DNA of 64,000 nucleotides from Cytospora piceicola. Taxonomy: Eukaryota > Ascomycota > Sordariomycetes > Diaporthales > Cytosporaceae. The stretch's first letter is position 1, and each line of letters begins with the position of its first letter. Where the stretch lies: NCBI GenBank assembly GCA_023375675.1, contig JALQBC010000027.1:310001-374000 (forward strand). The letters are read 5' to 3'. The notes under the pieces are model-generated. The model saw only the letters and a list, made by a program, of their open reading frames with translations. It ran no database searches and was not told where the DNA came from. This document shows positions 1-11,266 of the stretch, one piece after another. Both the position numbers and the translations under genes were made by a program.

Positions 1-319
1 GGTTTTCCACAAAGATGGAAGGGGATGGGTGGGGACGCGCTTGATACGGTCTATAGCAACGACCGAAGGAATATTACACGTGATGAAATGAAATTGGGAA
101 AGAAAAAATATAGCGTGACTGATATGAACCCTGGGAAACTTGTGGTGTTGTGATGTTTGCGAGAGTGTCCGGTCAACATGTATTCAGTAGGTACCTAGGT
201 AGTCGGGGCCTATATTTCCATGTACATTGTTACGGCATCGTACCTTCCTTCCTTTAGTTACACCTATTTCCTTCATTCCCTTAGGCTTTAGTCCTGTTGG
301 TTTACTCCCTTTAAGAATT

Positions 320-450
320 CACACGCAACGAGAATTCTACGATAAACTTATTTGGCTGTACTCTACACACCAGGTCTGGTCTCTTGAGTTCCACTTCCTT
401 CATTGCATCGTGACCTCTGCTAACGTTATATACATAGTATGTTTTGAAGT
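320..450 (+). repeat. dispersed repeat, copy C
   Basis: This stretch aligns by eye to 43305-43420. Shared blocks in the same order include CACACGCAACG, CTACGATA, TTGGCTGTA, TTGAGTTC, CATTGCATCGTGA and ATGTTTT. The two copies are clearly diverged. No coding potential is evident. It is the only part of the larger 43 kb repeat present here, so it may be a fragment of a decayed mobile element. Confidence 0.65.
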
Positions 451-916
451 TAATATCCTGTCTCTCTGCACCAAAATATATAGGCAATTTAACAAGGCAT
501 TAACCTTGCCATAAATACCTGGAGTAGCCAACAACCCAACCAATGTACTGAACCCGCACATGTCGATTTTCCTTGACGGTAAGCTCCCAGCACCAGGTGG
601 CCAAAGTAGTGGTCTCGAACACTGAGCAAAGGCGCCACCGTCCGTTTTGGGGTGGAATGGGACTTAACAAAGCACGTGACATCAAAGTTCAACACCGTCT
701 ACACTCAAGTACCTAAGTAGTCTTGGCCAGGACGTCAAACTTGGCTGCTAAGTACTTGGGTACCCAGGTAAGTACCTTCTCAAATACATTCAGGGCTCTC
801 AAGGCTCCCAAGTGGTCATGTGGGCAGTTTCTCACTACCGTATCTACAAATACTTAGACAGGCACACCTCAAAGCTGACGACTTTCCATCTTACATTACA
901 ATGTTACCACGGTTCT

Positions 917-976
917 ATAATCACTGCAATCACACCCTGGGGGAAACCTGCCTTCAATTGCCGATAATGAATAACC
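917..976 (+). repeat. diverged direct repeat, left copy
   Basis: It matches 1129-1190 in direct orientation. The common blocks are ACACCCT, GAAACCTGCCTT, TTGCCGAT and ATGAA. The copies are about 212 bp apart start to start. They could be remnants of short terminal repeats or of a local duplication; nothing coding is visible. Confidence 0.5.
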
Positions 977-1128
977 TCTGAGTAGAGCTTGGTATGTCTG
1001 AGGCGACTTGGTGTTTCAACTCCTAAAAGAAAAACCTTGCGTTAGCAAAGCTAACGTCTTGCAGGGACCTCATAGTTACATATGTTAGGATTCTTTTCAA
1101 CCGGCTACGTCCCTGAATGGTACAACAC

Positions 1129-1190
1129 TTATCATCACCGGAAATACACCCTCGGAGAAACCTGCCTTTGTTTGCCGATGATGAAAAGCC
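1129..1190 (+). repeat. diverged direct repeat, right copy
   Basis: Partner of 917-976, in the same orientation and with the same shared blocks. The similarity fades on both sides. Confidence 0.5.
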
Positions 1191-2431
1191 ACCGAAAACC
1201 GCGTGGCCTGCTCCTTGGGAAGCAGTCATGACAACTAGGCAGGGCAGAGGCAAGTTTTATAGCAACAGGGAAGAGCCAAGTGGCCGTTGGAAGCATGGTG
1301 ATACTAGTGGCTAGATTTGGAAGACAAGTGTCTTCAGAAACCCTGGCGGTTGTTGGGTATAGTAGATCCAGATAGGACTGCCACAAAGGAAGAGACAAGA
1401 TGGAGGGGAATTGTTGATCAAGAGAATATGAGGATGAGACAGGGGAATATAAGTAGGCTAGGCGATAATGCGAAGCTTCATATGTCAGAGAAGAAGCGGG
1501 TGAGGAAGCGAAGCGCTGTGTATGAGAGTCGGCGAGAATGGTAGGGAGAAAGCAATACGAACCCTTGGAGGTGGACGATGGCCTCTATATACATTCTTAT
1601 GATTTGATTCTATCCATCAATAATTGTTCTATTGTTCGTTCCTTCCTATGCACATCATCTCTCTGTATCTCTGTCTCTCTATCTCTTCCTCGTCCTCTCG
1701 ATCTCCCTCTTATCGTATCCAGAATGTCGGACTCTTCGAGGAGATCATGATTGTACCTTTCGGGAGGAGTCGCTTTCCTTGAGCCATATAGGGCTCAGAG
1801 GACTTCAGTACACTACCATGCATGAGCCCCCTTCAATGTACACACCTAGGTAAGAAATGGAGACTTGTTATGTTCGTTTTGATATCGTTCCCGTCTCGTT
1901 CTACTCTGAACTAGGTCCTGCTCTTACCAGAAGCTGGCGCTTTTCCCATCCTGTCTTTTATAGTGCTACAGTGCGCGGGAAATACCATGGCTTAGGGGTG
2001 AGCGTCTGAGGTGTGTTCACTTTCGGTGCAGAGGACGAAGTCATTAGGAGGGCCACCTGTGGTTACCATGAGTGCCCTGCCGTGAAGGAGCGTCTGCGTA
2101 GTGAGTGTGCAGCGTGTCCTTCGAAGCAGGATGACGGTCGATGATTTTACCCTAGAGTAGTTATGCGCTTCAGTATCGTAGTACGATGAGCGATGTGGTA
2201 TTGAACATGCAAGACTTGTTTTCGTTTCCCTCTAAATACGCAGTCAAGTTGTGGGGAAGTGTGTCGTGTCTAACGGCGGCTACCTGTCTTTGTTGAGAGA
2301 TTTCATAACATATGTCTGCCCTCTTGATTGCCCTCTTTCAACAAATATATATACTCTGGCCTCCAAGTGAGATCCAATAGTCATGTCATGTACGCTTCAA
2401 AAACAAATGAAATTGTCATTCAACGTCCGAC

Positions 2432-4069
2432 TCACTCCTCCGCCATCCGTCCCCACCAGAACCAACCCTTTCCGTTCTTCAGCACCTTCTTCTCCTCCCT
2501 CTCCTCCAGCGGCAGCGGGCTCTCGCCACCCAGCACGTACCGCCTGTGCCAGCTCCCCACGAACATGCCCCTCGGGTCCGCCCTGTCCCTCACCGCCCTC
2601 CACGCCTGCAGGTCCTCGCCGTACATCTCCTCGACGTCCTCGCCGCTCACCATGTGGAAGTTCTTGGCCCAGTGCGGCCTCCCGCCCATCTCCCGCATCA
2701 GCCACTCGAAGCCCTCGTAGTACCGGTCCAGGCAGGGCGGCTCCAGGTCGTACGGGCGGTAGATGGTGGCGTTGAGGTACAGCGTCGGCTCGTCCCTGCA
2801 CGTGGGGTCCAGCCACGGCCGCTGCTCGGCGCCCGTGCCGTCCGTCTTGGCCAGGAGGCCCGAGGTGTCGGTGACGCGGACCTCGAGGGGCGCGTGGACC
2901 CACAAGCCCTCGCTGCTGAAGGGGATGCCGTGGTCGCAGTAGTCCCTGTCGCCGGGCCGGAGGTCGTTGAGCCAGCACGACAGCCTGCGCAGGGCCTCGG
3001 GCCCCCGGCGCAGCGGGATGGCCCACTCGTTGACGTACTGGCTGTACAGGCAGTTCATGAGCAGGGCCTTGCGCTGGGGCTGGACGGCGGCGGTGGTGGT
3101 GCCGTCGGCGAAGCCGTACTGCAGGCCGAAGACGAGCCACTCGACCCAGGGGAGGATGCGGGGCGCGTACTGGGCGGCCCAGAGGAGGTTGTGGTAGACG
3201 AGGTAGCCGAGGGTGCCGTCGTAGCCGTTCCGGGGCGGCTCGCGGTGGGGCTCGTCGGTCTTGTTGGCGTCCCAGACGACGGCCCGGCGCGTGTAGGGGA
3301 ACCACCAGACGCGCACGAAGTGGCCGCGGCGCCACAGCGTCGTGTCCCAGTCGCGCAGCACGGCGGCGTCCGAGTCGATGGTCTGCGTCCACTTGAGGCT
3401 GTAGGCCGGCACGGCCTGGAACTTGATCTCGACGATGATGCCCAGCGCGCCGAGCGAGAGGAGCGCGGCGCGGAAGAGCTCGTTGTCGTGCGTGCGGGAG
3501 CACGTCCGCGCGGTGCCGTCGGCCGTGACGATCTTGATCTCCACGATGGACTGGCTGATGAGCCCGTGGTAGAGGGAGGAACCGTGCGTGCCTGTGGAGA
3601 TGACCCCGGCGGCGGACTGCTCGTTGATGCTGCCCAGGTTGGGCATGGCCAGCCCCATGCTGTCGAGCTCCTCGCCCAGCTGCCACAGGCGGATGCCGGC
3701 CTGGAAGTGGACGACGTTGGTTTCCTGGTCCCAGTGGAGGATTTCACGTAGGTCGTCGAGGTTGACGAGCCATGACGAGGTGCAGGTCAGGTCGGAGGGG
3801 GAGTGGCCGGACCCGGTGGTGGTGATGCGGCGGCGGCACCGGCGGGCGAGGTCGATGGCCTTTTGGACCTCGGCGACGGACTGCGGCCGGATGTAGAGCT
3901 CGGGCTGGCAGGTGAATGTGCGGGCCCAGGTCTTATGGGCGTACTTGGTGGTGGCGCGGAAGGGGATACCGTCAGAAGAGTGCTTCTGGATGACATCCAG
4001 CACTCGCTGGTCTAGAGTTGACAAATCCATAGCGGCAGGGGGGGAGGCAGCTTGTCCGGGCCAGTTCAA
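2432..4069 (-). CDS. ALO1: D-arabinono-1,4-lactone oxidase
   Basis: FAD-linked sugar-lactone oxidase that catalyses the last step of D-erythroascorbate synthesis, usually at the mitochondrial outer membrane. The 545-residue single-exon protein has the FAD-binding loop TTGSGHSPSDL at about residues 83-93, whose His is the usual covalent flavin site. The mid-region GSINEQSAAGVISTGTHGSS completes the FAD_binding_4 fold. The C-terminal ALO domain carries the diagnostic HWAKNFH near residue 467. Length fits the fungal family (about 520-580). The first ATG (4069) gives a Pro/Ala-rich leader; a second ATG at 4030 (MDLSTLDQ) looks more like the family start, so the true start is open. The locus is GC-rich at third positions, which creates long shadow frames on both strands. 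I see no intron. Confidence 0.93.
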   Translation of the reverse strand: MNWPGQAASPPAAMDLSTLDQRVLDVIQKHSSDGIPFRATTKYAHKTWARTFTCQPELYIRPQSVAEVQKAIDLARRCRRRITTTGSGHSPSDLTCTSSWLVNLDDLREILHWDQETNVVHFQAGIRLWQLGEELDSMGLAMPNLGSINEQSAAGVISTGTHGSSLYHGLISQSIVEIKIVTADGTARTCSRTHDNELFRAALLSLGALGIIVEIKFQAVPAYSLKWTQTIDSDAAVLRDWDTTLWRRGHFVRVWWFPYTRRAVVWDANKTDEPHREPPRNGYDGTLGYLVYHNLLWAAQYAPRILPWVEWLVFGLQYGFADGTTTAAVQPQRKALLMNCLYSQYVNEWAIPLRRGPEALRRLSCWLNDLRPGDRDYCDHGIPFSSEGLWVHAPLEVRVTDTSGLLAKTDGTGAEQRPWLDPTCRDEPTLYLNATIYRPYDLEPPCLDRYYEGFEWLMREMGGRPHWAKNFHMVSGEDVEEMYGEDLQAWRAVRDRADPRGMFVGSWHRRYVLGGESPLPLEEREEKKVLKNGKGWFWWGRMAEE

Positions 4070-6221
4070 GTCCGGTCAAGTTCCTTCTATGTCGATCCTC
4101 TCGAGTTGAGGTGGAACAAGAGTAACCCGCAAGGGATTGTGAGGGGACTGGATCGATTTTGTATCAGTCCCGGCCGGGGAATTTAGCGAACCCAAAAACC
4201 AGGATATCCACAAAGGTCCGGGATAGGAGGTGTTTCGACGATGGGTCCTGAGTCAGAGATTCACATGCGCGCCCTTGTAGCGAGGCGTCTCAGATGGGAG
4301 GAGCCAAGGCGTTGAACAGTTGAATGGTGCAGTGAACGTCTGATTCTTCCAACGATATCGTCGTCTTATGCACCGTTTTGTAAGCGTGAGTGGCCGTGGT
4401 TCAAGGTCTAGGCCCTGATACTGATATTTACTCCAGGGTAGATAGGCCCCCGTATTATTCGGCGGACAAGAATATGCCTATCACGGACAGGCAGGGAAGT
4501 AAATTCGCCGAAAACACCTCGATACCATTTGCCTCGTAGAAGTACGTACGAGGTTTCCGTCCATTTCACATCAGCATCACATTCTGCGTTCAATTATCGA
4601 TGACTGCTAGATCGTCCTTCAAAAATCCGAATACGGTTAGCTGCATCTGTGAAAGAACGTCCGGATCGCTAGCACGTGCTTGGTCCCCTAATGCTGATTG
4701 CCGTCAGGGTCCAAGAACCCCACATTCAGGTCTTATCTTAGTTGATAACAGCGATAACGGCAATTATTTTCTCGAGTTGGAAAGAATGGAGGATGAAACT
4801 GCCCTGCACGACATCAAGCAGCTGCAAACGTCAGCTATGTACTTGCATATGTCGAGTGAAAGCCATGTTTCGAGACATCTTCTCCTGGATTAGGTTTCAA
4901 GGGGAAATATGGAACAAGACAGACTACAGCCCACTGAATATCTGAGATCATGATGCGACATGGACGGATATGGACATTGACAGCACTTGAGCGATGCGTT
5001 GATCTTTTGCGTGGTCCAGGCGCATCATCCTGTTCCAAGGTAACTGAGCGCTCCACAGTAGATAGAAAATGCACAACCAGTATCAAGCAAATCAGGATGA
5101 ATTGTATTCCTAGCTAAACAGAAGGGGTGGGGCACAGTAGAAAATGAAGTAGGAATGTAGGGTGCGCAAAGTCTTTAGGAAATTTTCTTCTTCGCATCAT
5201 GAGCAAGCCCATGAGATGCAATGAAAAAAAAGAAAGCCGCCAGTCAGACGTCCATCGACTGCCACCCTGCCAAAGCGCCCGAAGGCAAGACCTCTGGAAA
5301 TCAGGGTAGAGATCATCACCACTCTCTATACAGCTTAAACCCCCAAAGAGGGAACGAGCCGCCGCCTTTGCAGGCAGATCGAGAGTAAAGATGGTGTTTC
5401 ACTCTAGGGCAGTCGAGGATTTGTAGTCATCAACCTGGGTGGGATCTGTAGCTATGTTGGGAAACATAGAAGATGGGACAAATACTATAGAAATGATTCT
5501 CTGAAGTATGTGTCGAACATATCGAGAAAAGAAGAAAACAAATGCAAAAGGTGAGAGGAGTGGTGGGTATATATACTCGAGTTTGCAGTGCACGGACCAG
5601 CTGGTAATGCGACTTACCGCCCGGTTTATTGCTGGCAGAATTCAGTTTGCGCCGCGAGCTCTACTGAATCTTCAATGAGAAAACTCTGCTAGCTAGCTAC
5701 CCAGTATTTAATTGTACGAGCATTGTCGGCAGGAGAAGAAAGGTGGAAAACAAATCTGAGAAGGCGAGGGTGCGGGCCCGTGCGCCCTGCCGGCGACGCT
5801 CAGTCCAACGCCTCTCCGACCTGTTAAGACAGGGTCAACAGTTTCGAGTACTGGAACTGCGCAAGCCCATAATACCAGCCCGTCTGCCCATCTGGTTCAA
5901 CCTACAGTCCTACGCCTATTTCAGGCGGGGTACTCAGCTCGACCGCTGCTTTTGAGGACCATTGATCTGTTCATCCACGGATTTCTGCGCACGCGACGTC
6001 GTTCGGTTGGTGATAATCATGTTTGAACTCTAACCCAACTGCCCAATTACAGATTTGACCAATGTCGTCCGAGGTCTTGGACGGCAACTGCTAAGGAGCT
6101 TGGGCCAGCCACCCCCGACAGCTCGTACTTGCAACAAACCCATTGTTGCCTCTCAACTCCCTCCTTCGATGAACAAGCTGACATTGCAATTCAAATTGCT
6201 GAGCACGTTCATAAGAGTAAG
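4070..6221. other. intergenic stretch, no supported gene
   Basis: Spacer between the ALO1-like gene and the SRPBCC gene. The open frames are short and show no domain signature. The right part (about 6000-6221) is probably promoter and 5' leader of the downstream plus-strand gene. Confidence 0.55.
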
Positions 6222-6833
6222 ATGGCTTCCTCCACGGCCACCAACTTCACAAAAAGCCACCCTCCCGTGCCACGAGACTGCAGCGGCTCCATCGCGCCCC
6301 AGCCCATCGACACTCCCACCTACGGCCCCAGCGGGGTCTTCACCATCCGCTCCTCGAGCAACATAACCGCCCCTCCCGACGCCGTCTTCGCCGTCCTCAG
6401 GGACTACTCCAAGTGGCCAGAATGGAACCGGTTCGTGCGCAAAGTGACAATCAACTCCGACCCCACCGCCACCACGATCGAGGCGGGCTCGGCCATGACT
6501 TTTGACGTACACATGGACCCCACGGACCCCGAGGGTTCCCCTGGGAAAACGGACATGCTCGTCACCGTACTGGAGCCCTACGAGGCCGAAGGCGAGAACA
6601 GAGGGTGGCGCATCGCCTGGAAGTCGACCAGCTACCCGTCCTGGGTGCTGCGGACGGAACGCGTGCAGGAGTTCGTGGCTGACGGCCACGGGAACACCGA
6701 GTATACATGCTGGGAGACCATGTACGGCCCATTAGCATACGTCGTGAAGCTGGCAGTGGGCGGTAAGCTGGGGAAGGCCTTCCAGTGCTGGGGCGAGGAC
6801 TTGAAGAAGCGGGCTGAGGACAGCGCCGGGTAA
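6222..6833 (+). CDS. SRPBCC (START-like) family protein
   Basis: Predicted cytosolic protein of 203 residues with one helix-grip (polyketide cyclase / START-like) domain, a fold that binds hydrophobic ligands. Family features are the early hydrophobic pair around APPDAVFAVLRDYSKWPEWN (after the first beta strand), the central TMTF-like strands, and the long C-terminal helix ending LGKAFQCWGEDLKKRAED. The frame is open further upstream to an ATG at 6129, but the ATG at 6222 sits in a good context (AAGATGGCT) and starts the Ser/Thr-rich leader typical of such proteins, so I prefer it. The ligand and pathway cannot be told from sequence. No intron is needed. Confidence 0.8.
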   Translation: MASSTATNFTKSHPPVPRDCSGSIAPQPIDTPTYGPSGVFTIRSSSNITAPPDAVFAVLRDYSKWPEWNRFVRKVTINSDPTATTIEAGSAMTFDVHMDPTDPEGSPGKTDMLVTVLEPYEAEGENRGWRIAWKSTSYPSWVLRTERVQEFVADGHGNTEYTCWETMYGPLAYVVKLAVGGKLGKAFQCWGEDLKKRAEDSAG

Positions 6834-7070
6834 TAGAGTGCGTCGCCCTCCCGACTGTCATCAGGTGAGTAAGGGTAGTGATTTCGGTTATTGTATTGCT
6901 CGGGTAACCATGGGCATCCTTTTTTTTGGGAGCATAACATGCTATGCTGGTACCATTGCTTAATATTTGGATCTCATATGTACAACATTGATCATCTCGA
7001 CCATTTCAATCATCACGACTGCGTAGCCCCATCACAACTAAACTTGGGCAACCCTGGCATGTGCCCGACT

Positions 7071-7480
7071 CTAGGCCTTCGTCAGATCAATGGCCGGCGC
7101 CGCCTCAACGTAGACCGTCAAGGGAGGCTCCAGCGGGCCCAGACCCTTTGCAGTGGCCTTGAGCTCCTGATGGGCAGGGCAGCTGTCGTCGTAGAACTTC
7201 ATGTCCTCGAGGCTGTGGAACTTGGACTGAGCCACGATGGTGTAGCCCTTGGCCCGGGCCTCGTCTTGTGCGATCCCGGCGCACAAATAGGCGATGTAGG
7301 GCTTGCCGTCCTTGATGCGCAGAATCAGAATGACGGGGGCTACATAGGCTAGGGTAACGTTGAGGGGTGAAATACCTTGTTTTGGTCCTTGGCCAGTTTC
7401 TCATATGCCGAGAGGAGCTTGGCTTGATTGTCGGCCCCTGGGAGCTTGAACATGGTGATGCGGTGTATGAGCTTGGACAT
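7071..7480 (-). CDS. Dabb (stress-responsive A/B barrel) domain protein
   Basis: Small dimeric alpha/beta barrel protein of about 114 residues; fungal and plant members are stress-related or act on small molecules, and the substrate here is unknown. Exons on the minus strand are 7480-7376 and 7310-7071, separated by a 65-bp intron with GT donor at 7375. The acceptor TCAAG at 7311 is chosen because it joins QNK to DGKPYIAYL in phase 0 as in the family. The start MSKLIHRITMFKLP is the standard Dabb N-terminus (His and first beta strand); an in-frame ATG at 7558 would add 26 residues and is less likely. The core ends with the conserved H-x5-MKFYD-x5-H region (FHSLEDMKFYDDSCPAH). Confidence 0.82.
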
Positions 7481-7558
7481 GTTGGGCTGGTTGCTACTGT
7501 TGCTGGCGGCTTTCTTGATCTCGATAAATACAGCGCTTTTGAACTTGTCTTCTTCCAA

Positions 7559-9631
7559 AGGGATGTTTGGGCTGTTTAAGTAAAAAGCAGGTGGAGCTGC
7601 TTGGCTATGTCACCACTGTTTGCCGAGGACGTGAGCCATCAACTCCGCCCGACCCGGATCTAATACAAGGCGAGCTCAGTACGACGACGCACTACCGTTC
7701 CCTTTCATCTCGTCCGAACAAGAAGGCCACAGAGTCTTCAGCCCCAGGTCCGACTGGCCTGGCCCAAAAACACACCGATTACCGTTCATTCGGTGCACGA
7801 GGAATCATCGGATAATTCTCCCCGAGCCGGACCCGGAGTCGGATTTCCCCCACGGCGGAGTAAGCACCTGGGGTCGATCGTCGGCTGTAAAGAATCGTTC
7901 GTTGGCCGAGCTTCATTGGCTAGAAACTACTTGTTCCGACTCCTCGCCTTGAGGTTGCCTATTCAAGGCAGACTTCGGCGCTTCCAATGTTGTGATGGTG
8001 AAACACGCAAAGGACTTTTATGCGAAGTCCGGGCAGAACACAGAGGCTTGAGTGTAAGCCCACCGGTTCTATTCATATCTCATTGCCTTGATTCTTATTC
8101 ATATTTGAGAAGTGCTAGGATTCTAAGAATACTCTACGAAGGCCTCGTCGGTCCCCAAATCGGTGTCTAATCGACCCCTTTCGTCTCATGATGGCAAGGC
8201 CAAGGGGCAGATCTGTTTCATCTCCCGAGGTCTCTGCGTGACTGAGCAACACAAGTGCGAGGATAACCTCTTCCTTCCCTTGGGACTTTTCTCCCATCAA
8301 TACATTCTCTCCCCCCCCCCCCTTTTATTATTTTTTTATCTTTATCTATTTTTCAACTCTTCTGCATCTTCCTTCCCCCATTTATTTCCCTATAGTTCCC
8401 AGCTACAGAGTCATCGTTACATATCACTCTCCTCATAGTGCTTAATGGTTTCTCCTGCAATTGAAACAGGGGAAACCACAAACATTTGAAAGTCCCAGAC
8501 GACTCCAGATTCATTATCATTTCTTGGAGCCTTCGACTGTGATTATACCATGACTTTACTGAATTCCCAAAGCGATTTGTCCTAGTTTTACTGTGGCAAT
8601 CGCGCTGCAATGCAAAACAATCAACCATCTTCGCGGCCTCAAAACATCACAGCGTCACAAAGCAGCAAGCAATGGTCTGGCCAGAACCACCGACGTAACT
8701 TTAGCCATGCATATTTCAGCCCAGATGTCTGTATATACGAACGCGTTTCGGCGAGGAAGCCGACAACGAACAGCCTTGGAGCAGGTGAGGATCTTCATCG
8801 TCCAGGGCGGTGGCTTCTTGTGAATTCCATTCTCCCTTGACAACAACATCCAGGCCCTCAAAAAGACCTGCCCTATCATTATCTCGTATTCGGAAAGACG
8901 GTTCACGTCCAGTGTCTGCACTGTGGATGAACATGCCTTGTCATCCATTATCGGTTATTCAACAGGTCAAGGTCCAGGTCCACGGAGTGATTCTGATTAG
9001 GAGTGAGATCGGAATTGCAAACGGAATACAGAAGGCGTTTTGTCGTGGTATATCTGCTTGAGCACAACTTATTATTGCGTTTGGACATCGAAATCACAAT
9101 CCACGCGCGTACAGTTCTGTGAGTGCTTGAGTTATTACGTTCAATTCTTATGATCCTTATCTCATTGTGTGCATGCGGAAAGCCAGTGTCTTGGTTGCCT
9201 CGAATTCTGGCGATCATCAATCGATTGAAATTATAACCAGCTGATAGGCTTGTAAGTCAACCAGCAATATCACAAAATGCCCACGCCTCTGGAATGCAGA
9301 CTAGATGCAATAAGCTTAAAATTAAGCTTTGGCATCTAAGCCACTAAATACATAGGGAAAACGGCTGGCCTAGACTGCTGGGTTGGAATGAAGGACGTGG
9401 CATGCAGGCATGTACAGATTCAGAAAAACCATCCTCGACTGAATGGCTGGGTGTGACTTACAGGCTGGTCAGATATGAAGACCTGAACCTGTTTATGTTG
9501 ACTGGGTAATTTTGCCTATTTATGATAAAAATGACATGCTTCCCATGTGCCTCATGCTCGTACGGACCCCGTCCGCGCCATCACTGCTTCCTTCTTGCAT
9601 CCTCGAGAATCCTTGAACCCCGACGACCACA
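7559..9631. other. intergenic stretch, no supported gene
   Basis: Spacer without recognisable coding sequence. It holds a 12-base C run at 8311-8322 followed by a T-rich tract, and a TATA-like TATTTATGATAAAA near 9517-9530, about 100 bp upstream of the next plus-strand start. Confidence 0.55.
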
Positions 9632-11266
9632 ATGACGCCCAATAAGAACTTCTTCTTTAAAGTCTTGTGCTTGTGGGCACTCACGGCTCTCTTGCCCGCC
9701 GTAAATTCCACGGAGGTCGTTGTGAGAGCTCCTTGCACCCCAACGTCGACCGCCATAATTGTCATCGAAGTTGTCTACACGGCTTCAGGTGTTTCTGCGC
9801 TACCAACGACCACCGTCACCACTACCTATACCTCAACGGCTGGTGTCCCTTTTTCCACACCCGGTGTCCCTGGGTTCGGGTCCGACCCCGGTTCCAATAA
9901 TGGAGGAGCCACTACGGATACATGTGGCACTACGACGCAGTATAGTATCGCCGTGATTACCGTCGGCCCGCAAAACACTCAGACGGTCACCCAAAGCGTG
10001 ACGATTACTGTTCCCCCGGCTTCATCATCTTCACAGCTCTCGTCTTCTGTGGGCAACTCAGGGGTGTCCAGCCCAGGCGCTACCAATGCGAGCGCGCCCA
10101 GTTCCGCAGTCACAAGTTCATCCATGACCAGTAATCCGCAAGCAACATCAGCGATAACGTCCTCAGCCACGATCAGCTCCAGCGGAACCAGCCAAGGCGG
10201 CATCAGCTCAGGAGGTACAGGTGGCACCCGCTCAGCGTTGGCCAGTTCATCCGGGGCCGGTTCGACTGGGGCTGGTTCGTCTGGGGCCAGTTCGTCTGGG
10301 GCCAGTTCTTCCGCTGCCGGTTCGACTGGGGTTGGTTCGTCTGGGGCTAGTTCTTCCGCTGCCGGTTCACCCGGGGCCAGTTCATCCGGGGCCAGTTCGT
10401 CCTTGGCCAGTTCGTCCGTTGCCGGTTCACCCGTGGCCAGTTCGTCTGGGGCCAGTTCGTCTGGGGCCAGTTCTTCCGCTGCCGGTTCACCCGTGGCCAG
10501 TTCGTCCGCTGCCGGTTCGTCCGGGGCCAGTTCATCCGGGGCCAGCTCGTCCGGGGCCAGTTCATCCGGGGCCAGTTCATCCGGGGCCAGTTCATCCGGG
10601 GCCAGTTCATCCGGGGCCAGTTCATCCGGGGCCAGCAGCGGAGCCACGTCCTTCACGTCGTCGACCAGCTACTCATCAGCCACGACGGCATCCACGAGCC
10701 CAACGAGCACACGATACTCGCCCCTTCCCAGCCCGACTTTCTGGCTACAAGCGTCCAACGTATCATCCGTCTCCGGGGGCGACACCAACGCCAACCTCGC
10801 GCGTTCCAACGACCAGTATGCCAGGCTCTTCCTATCCACGCCTGCCGACTCGCAAGGATCGCAGAATCTTGACTTCGCGCTGGCCTCGCGCAGCCTCGCC
10901 AACGTCTTCACCATCGATAGCCAGAACCGCCTCGTGGAGCTCTACTCTGGCTTGGTCGCGACGACCCAGAACGGCACGGCCCAGAAGGTCTTTTTTGACC
11001 CCGTTGGTAACTACATATCGTCGTTTTACGCGCCCATCACCTGCTCCGCCCAGGCCTCGACTGGCTCTTCCGTGTACTCGACGCTGCAGTGCGTGGGTTC
11101 CACGAGTACTACCGGGGCCCAGACAATCACAGCCGTCTGCTACGGCTCCAGTGTTATAGGCGTCGGGGCCAATGGAAAGTTGTTCTTGGCCAGCACTCTC
11201 ACTACAGTTCCTAGTGACTGTCGTTCTGTGGTGCTGAACATGGTGCCGTATGTCGCGTCCATGTAG
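9632..11266 (+). CDS. secreted serine/alanine-rich repeat protein (cell-wall type)
   Basis: Single-exon protein of 544 residues. Residues 1-26 are a signal peptide (charged start, then VLCLWALTALLPAVNS). An N-terminal Thr-rich domain with two Cys follows, then a low-complexity region (about residues 120-350) with many repeats of ASSSG / GASSS, which should be heavily O-glycosylated. The C-terminal globular domain (about residues 365-544, from FWLQASNVSS to VLNMVPYVASM) has conserved Cys and resembles a domain of unknown function found at the C-terminus of many fungal surface proteins (DUF7908 by my recollection; to be checked). I see no GPI-anchor signal at the C-terminus, so the protein is probably secreted or wall-associated by other means. 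Function unknown. Confidence 0.85.
   Translation: MTPNKNFFFKVLCLWALTALLPAVNSTEVVVRAPCTPTSTAIIVIEVVYTASGVSALPTTTVTTTYTSTAGVPFSTPGVPGFGSDPGSNNGGATTDTCGTTTQYSIAVITVGPQNTQTVTQSVTITVPPASSSSQLSSSVGNSGVSSPGATNASAPSSAVTSSSMTSNPQATSAITSSATISSSGTSQGGISSGGTGGTRSALASSSGAGSTGAGSSGASSSGASSSAAGSTGVGSSGASSSAAGSPGASSSGASSSLASSSVAGSPVASSSGASSSGASSSAAGSPVASSSAAGSSGASSSGASSSGASSSGASSSGASSSGASSSGASSSGASSGATSFTSSTSYSSATTASTSPTSTRYSPLPSPTFWLQASNVSSVSGGDTNANLARSNDQYARLFLSTPADSQGSQNLDFALASRSLANVFTIDSQNRLVELYSGLVATTQNGTAQKVFFDPVGNYISSFYAPITCSAQASTGSSVYSTLQCVGSTSTTGAQTITAVCYGSSVIGVGANGKLFLASTLTTVPSDCRSVVLNMVPYVASM
10242..10634 (+). repeat. 15-bp tandem repeat array inside the serine-rich gene
   Basis: About 26 imperfect 15-bp units of the form GGGGCCAGTTCRTCC encode SGASS. 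The last stretch (about 10546-10634) is nearly homogeneous, which points to recent slippage or gene conversion at the 3' side; variants with Leu, Val, Thr or Pro lie toward the 5' side. Because the unit is a multiple of three, all three forward frames and some reverse frames stay open. Confidence 0.9.

Larger units (their letters stand above)
1..2431. other. intergenic stretch, no supported gene
   Basis: I see no reading frame here with recognisable domains or coding-like composition; the open frames are short and overlap on both strands. It holds a diverged dispersed repeat (320-450), a pair of diverged direct repeats (917-976 and 1129-1190) and a perfect TACCTAGGTA palindrome at 192-201. 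A pyrimidine-rich run lies around 1630-1720. Confidence 0.6.

Noticed and set aside
2397..3751. Frames of 401 and 429 codons overlapping the lactone oxidase on both strands
   Set aside because: GC-rich third positions of the real gene remove stop codons from other frames; the products are Arg/Pro/Ala-rich without domains.
9979..10656. Long minus-strand frame of ELAPDE repeats antisense to the serine-rich gene
   Set aside because: It follows automatically from a 15-bp repeat with no stop in that frame; the plus-strand protein has a signal peptide and a conserved C-terminal domain, the antisense frame has neither.
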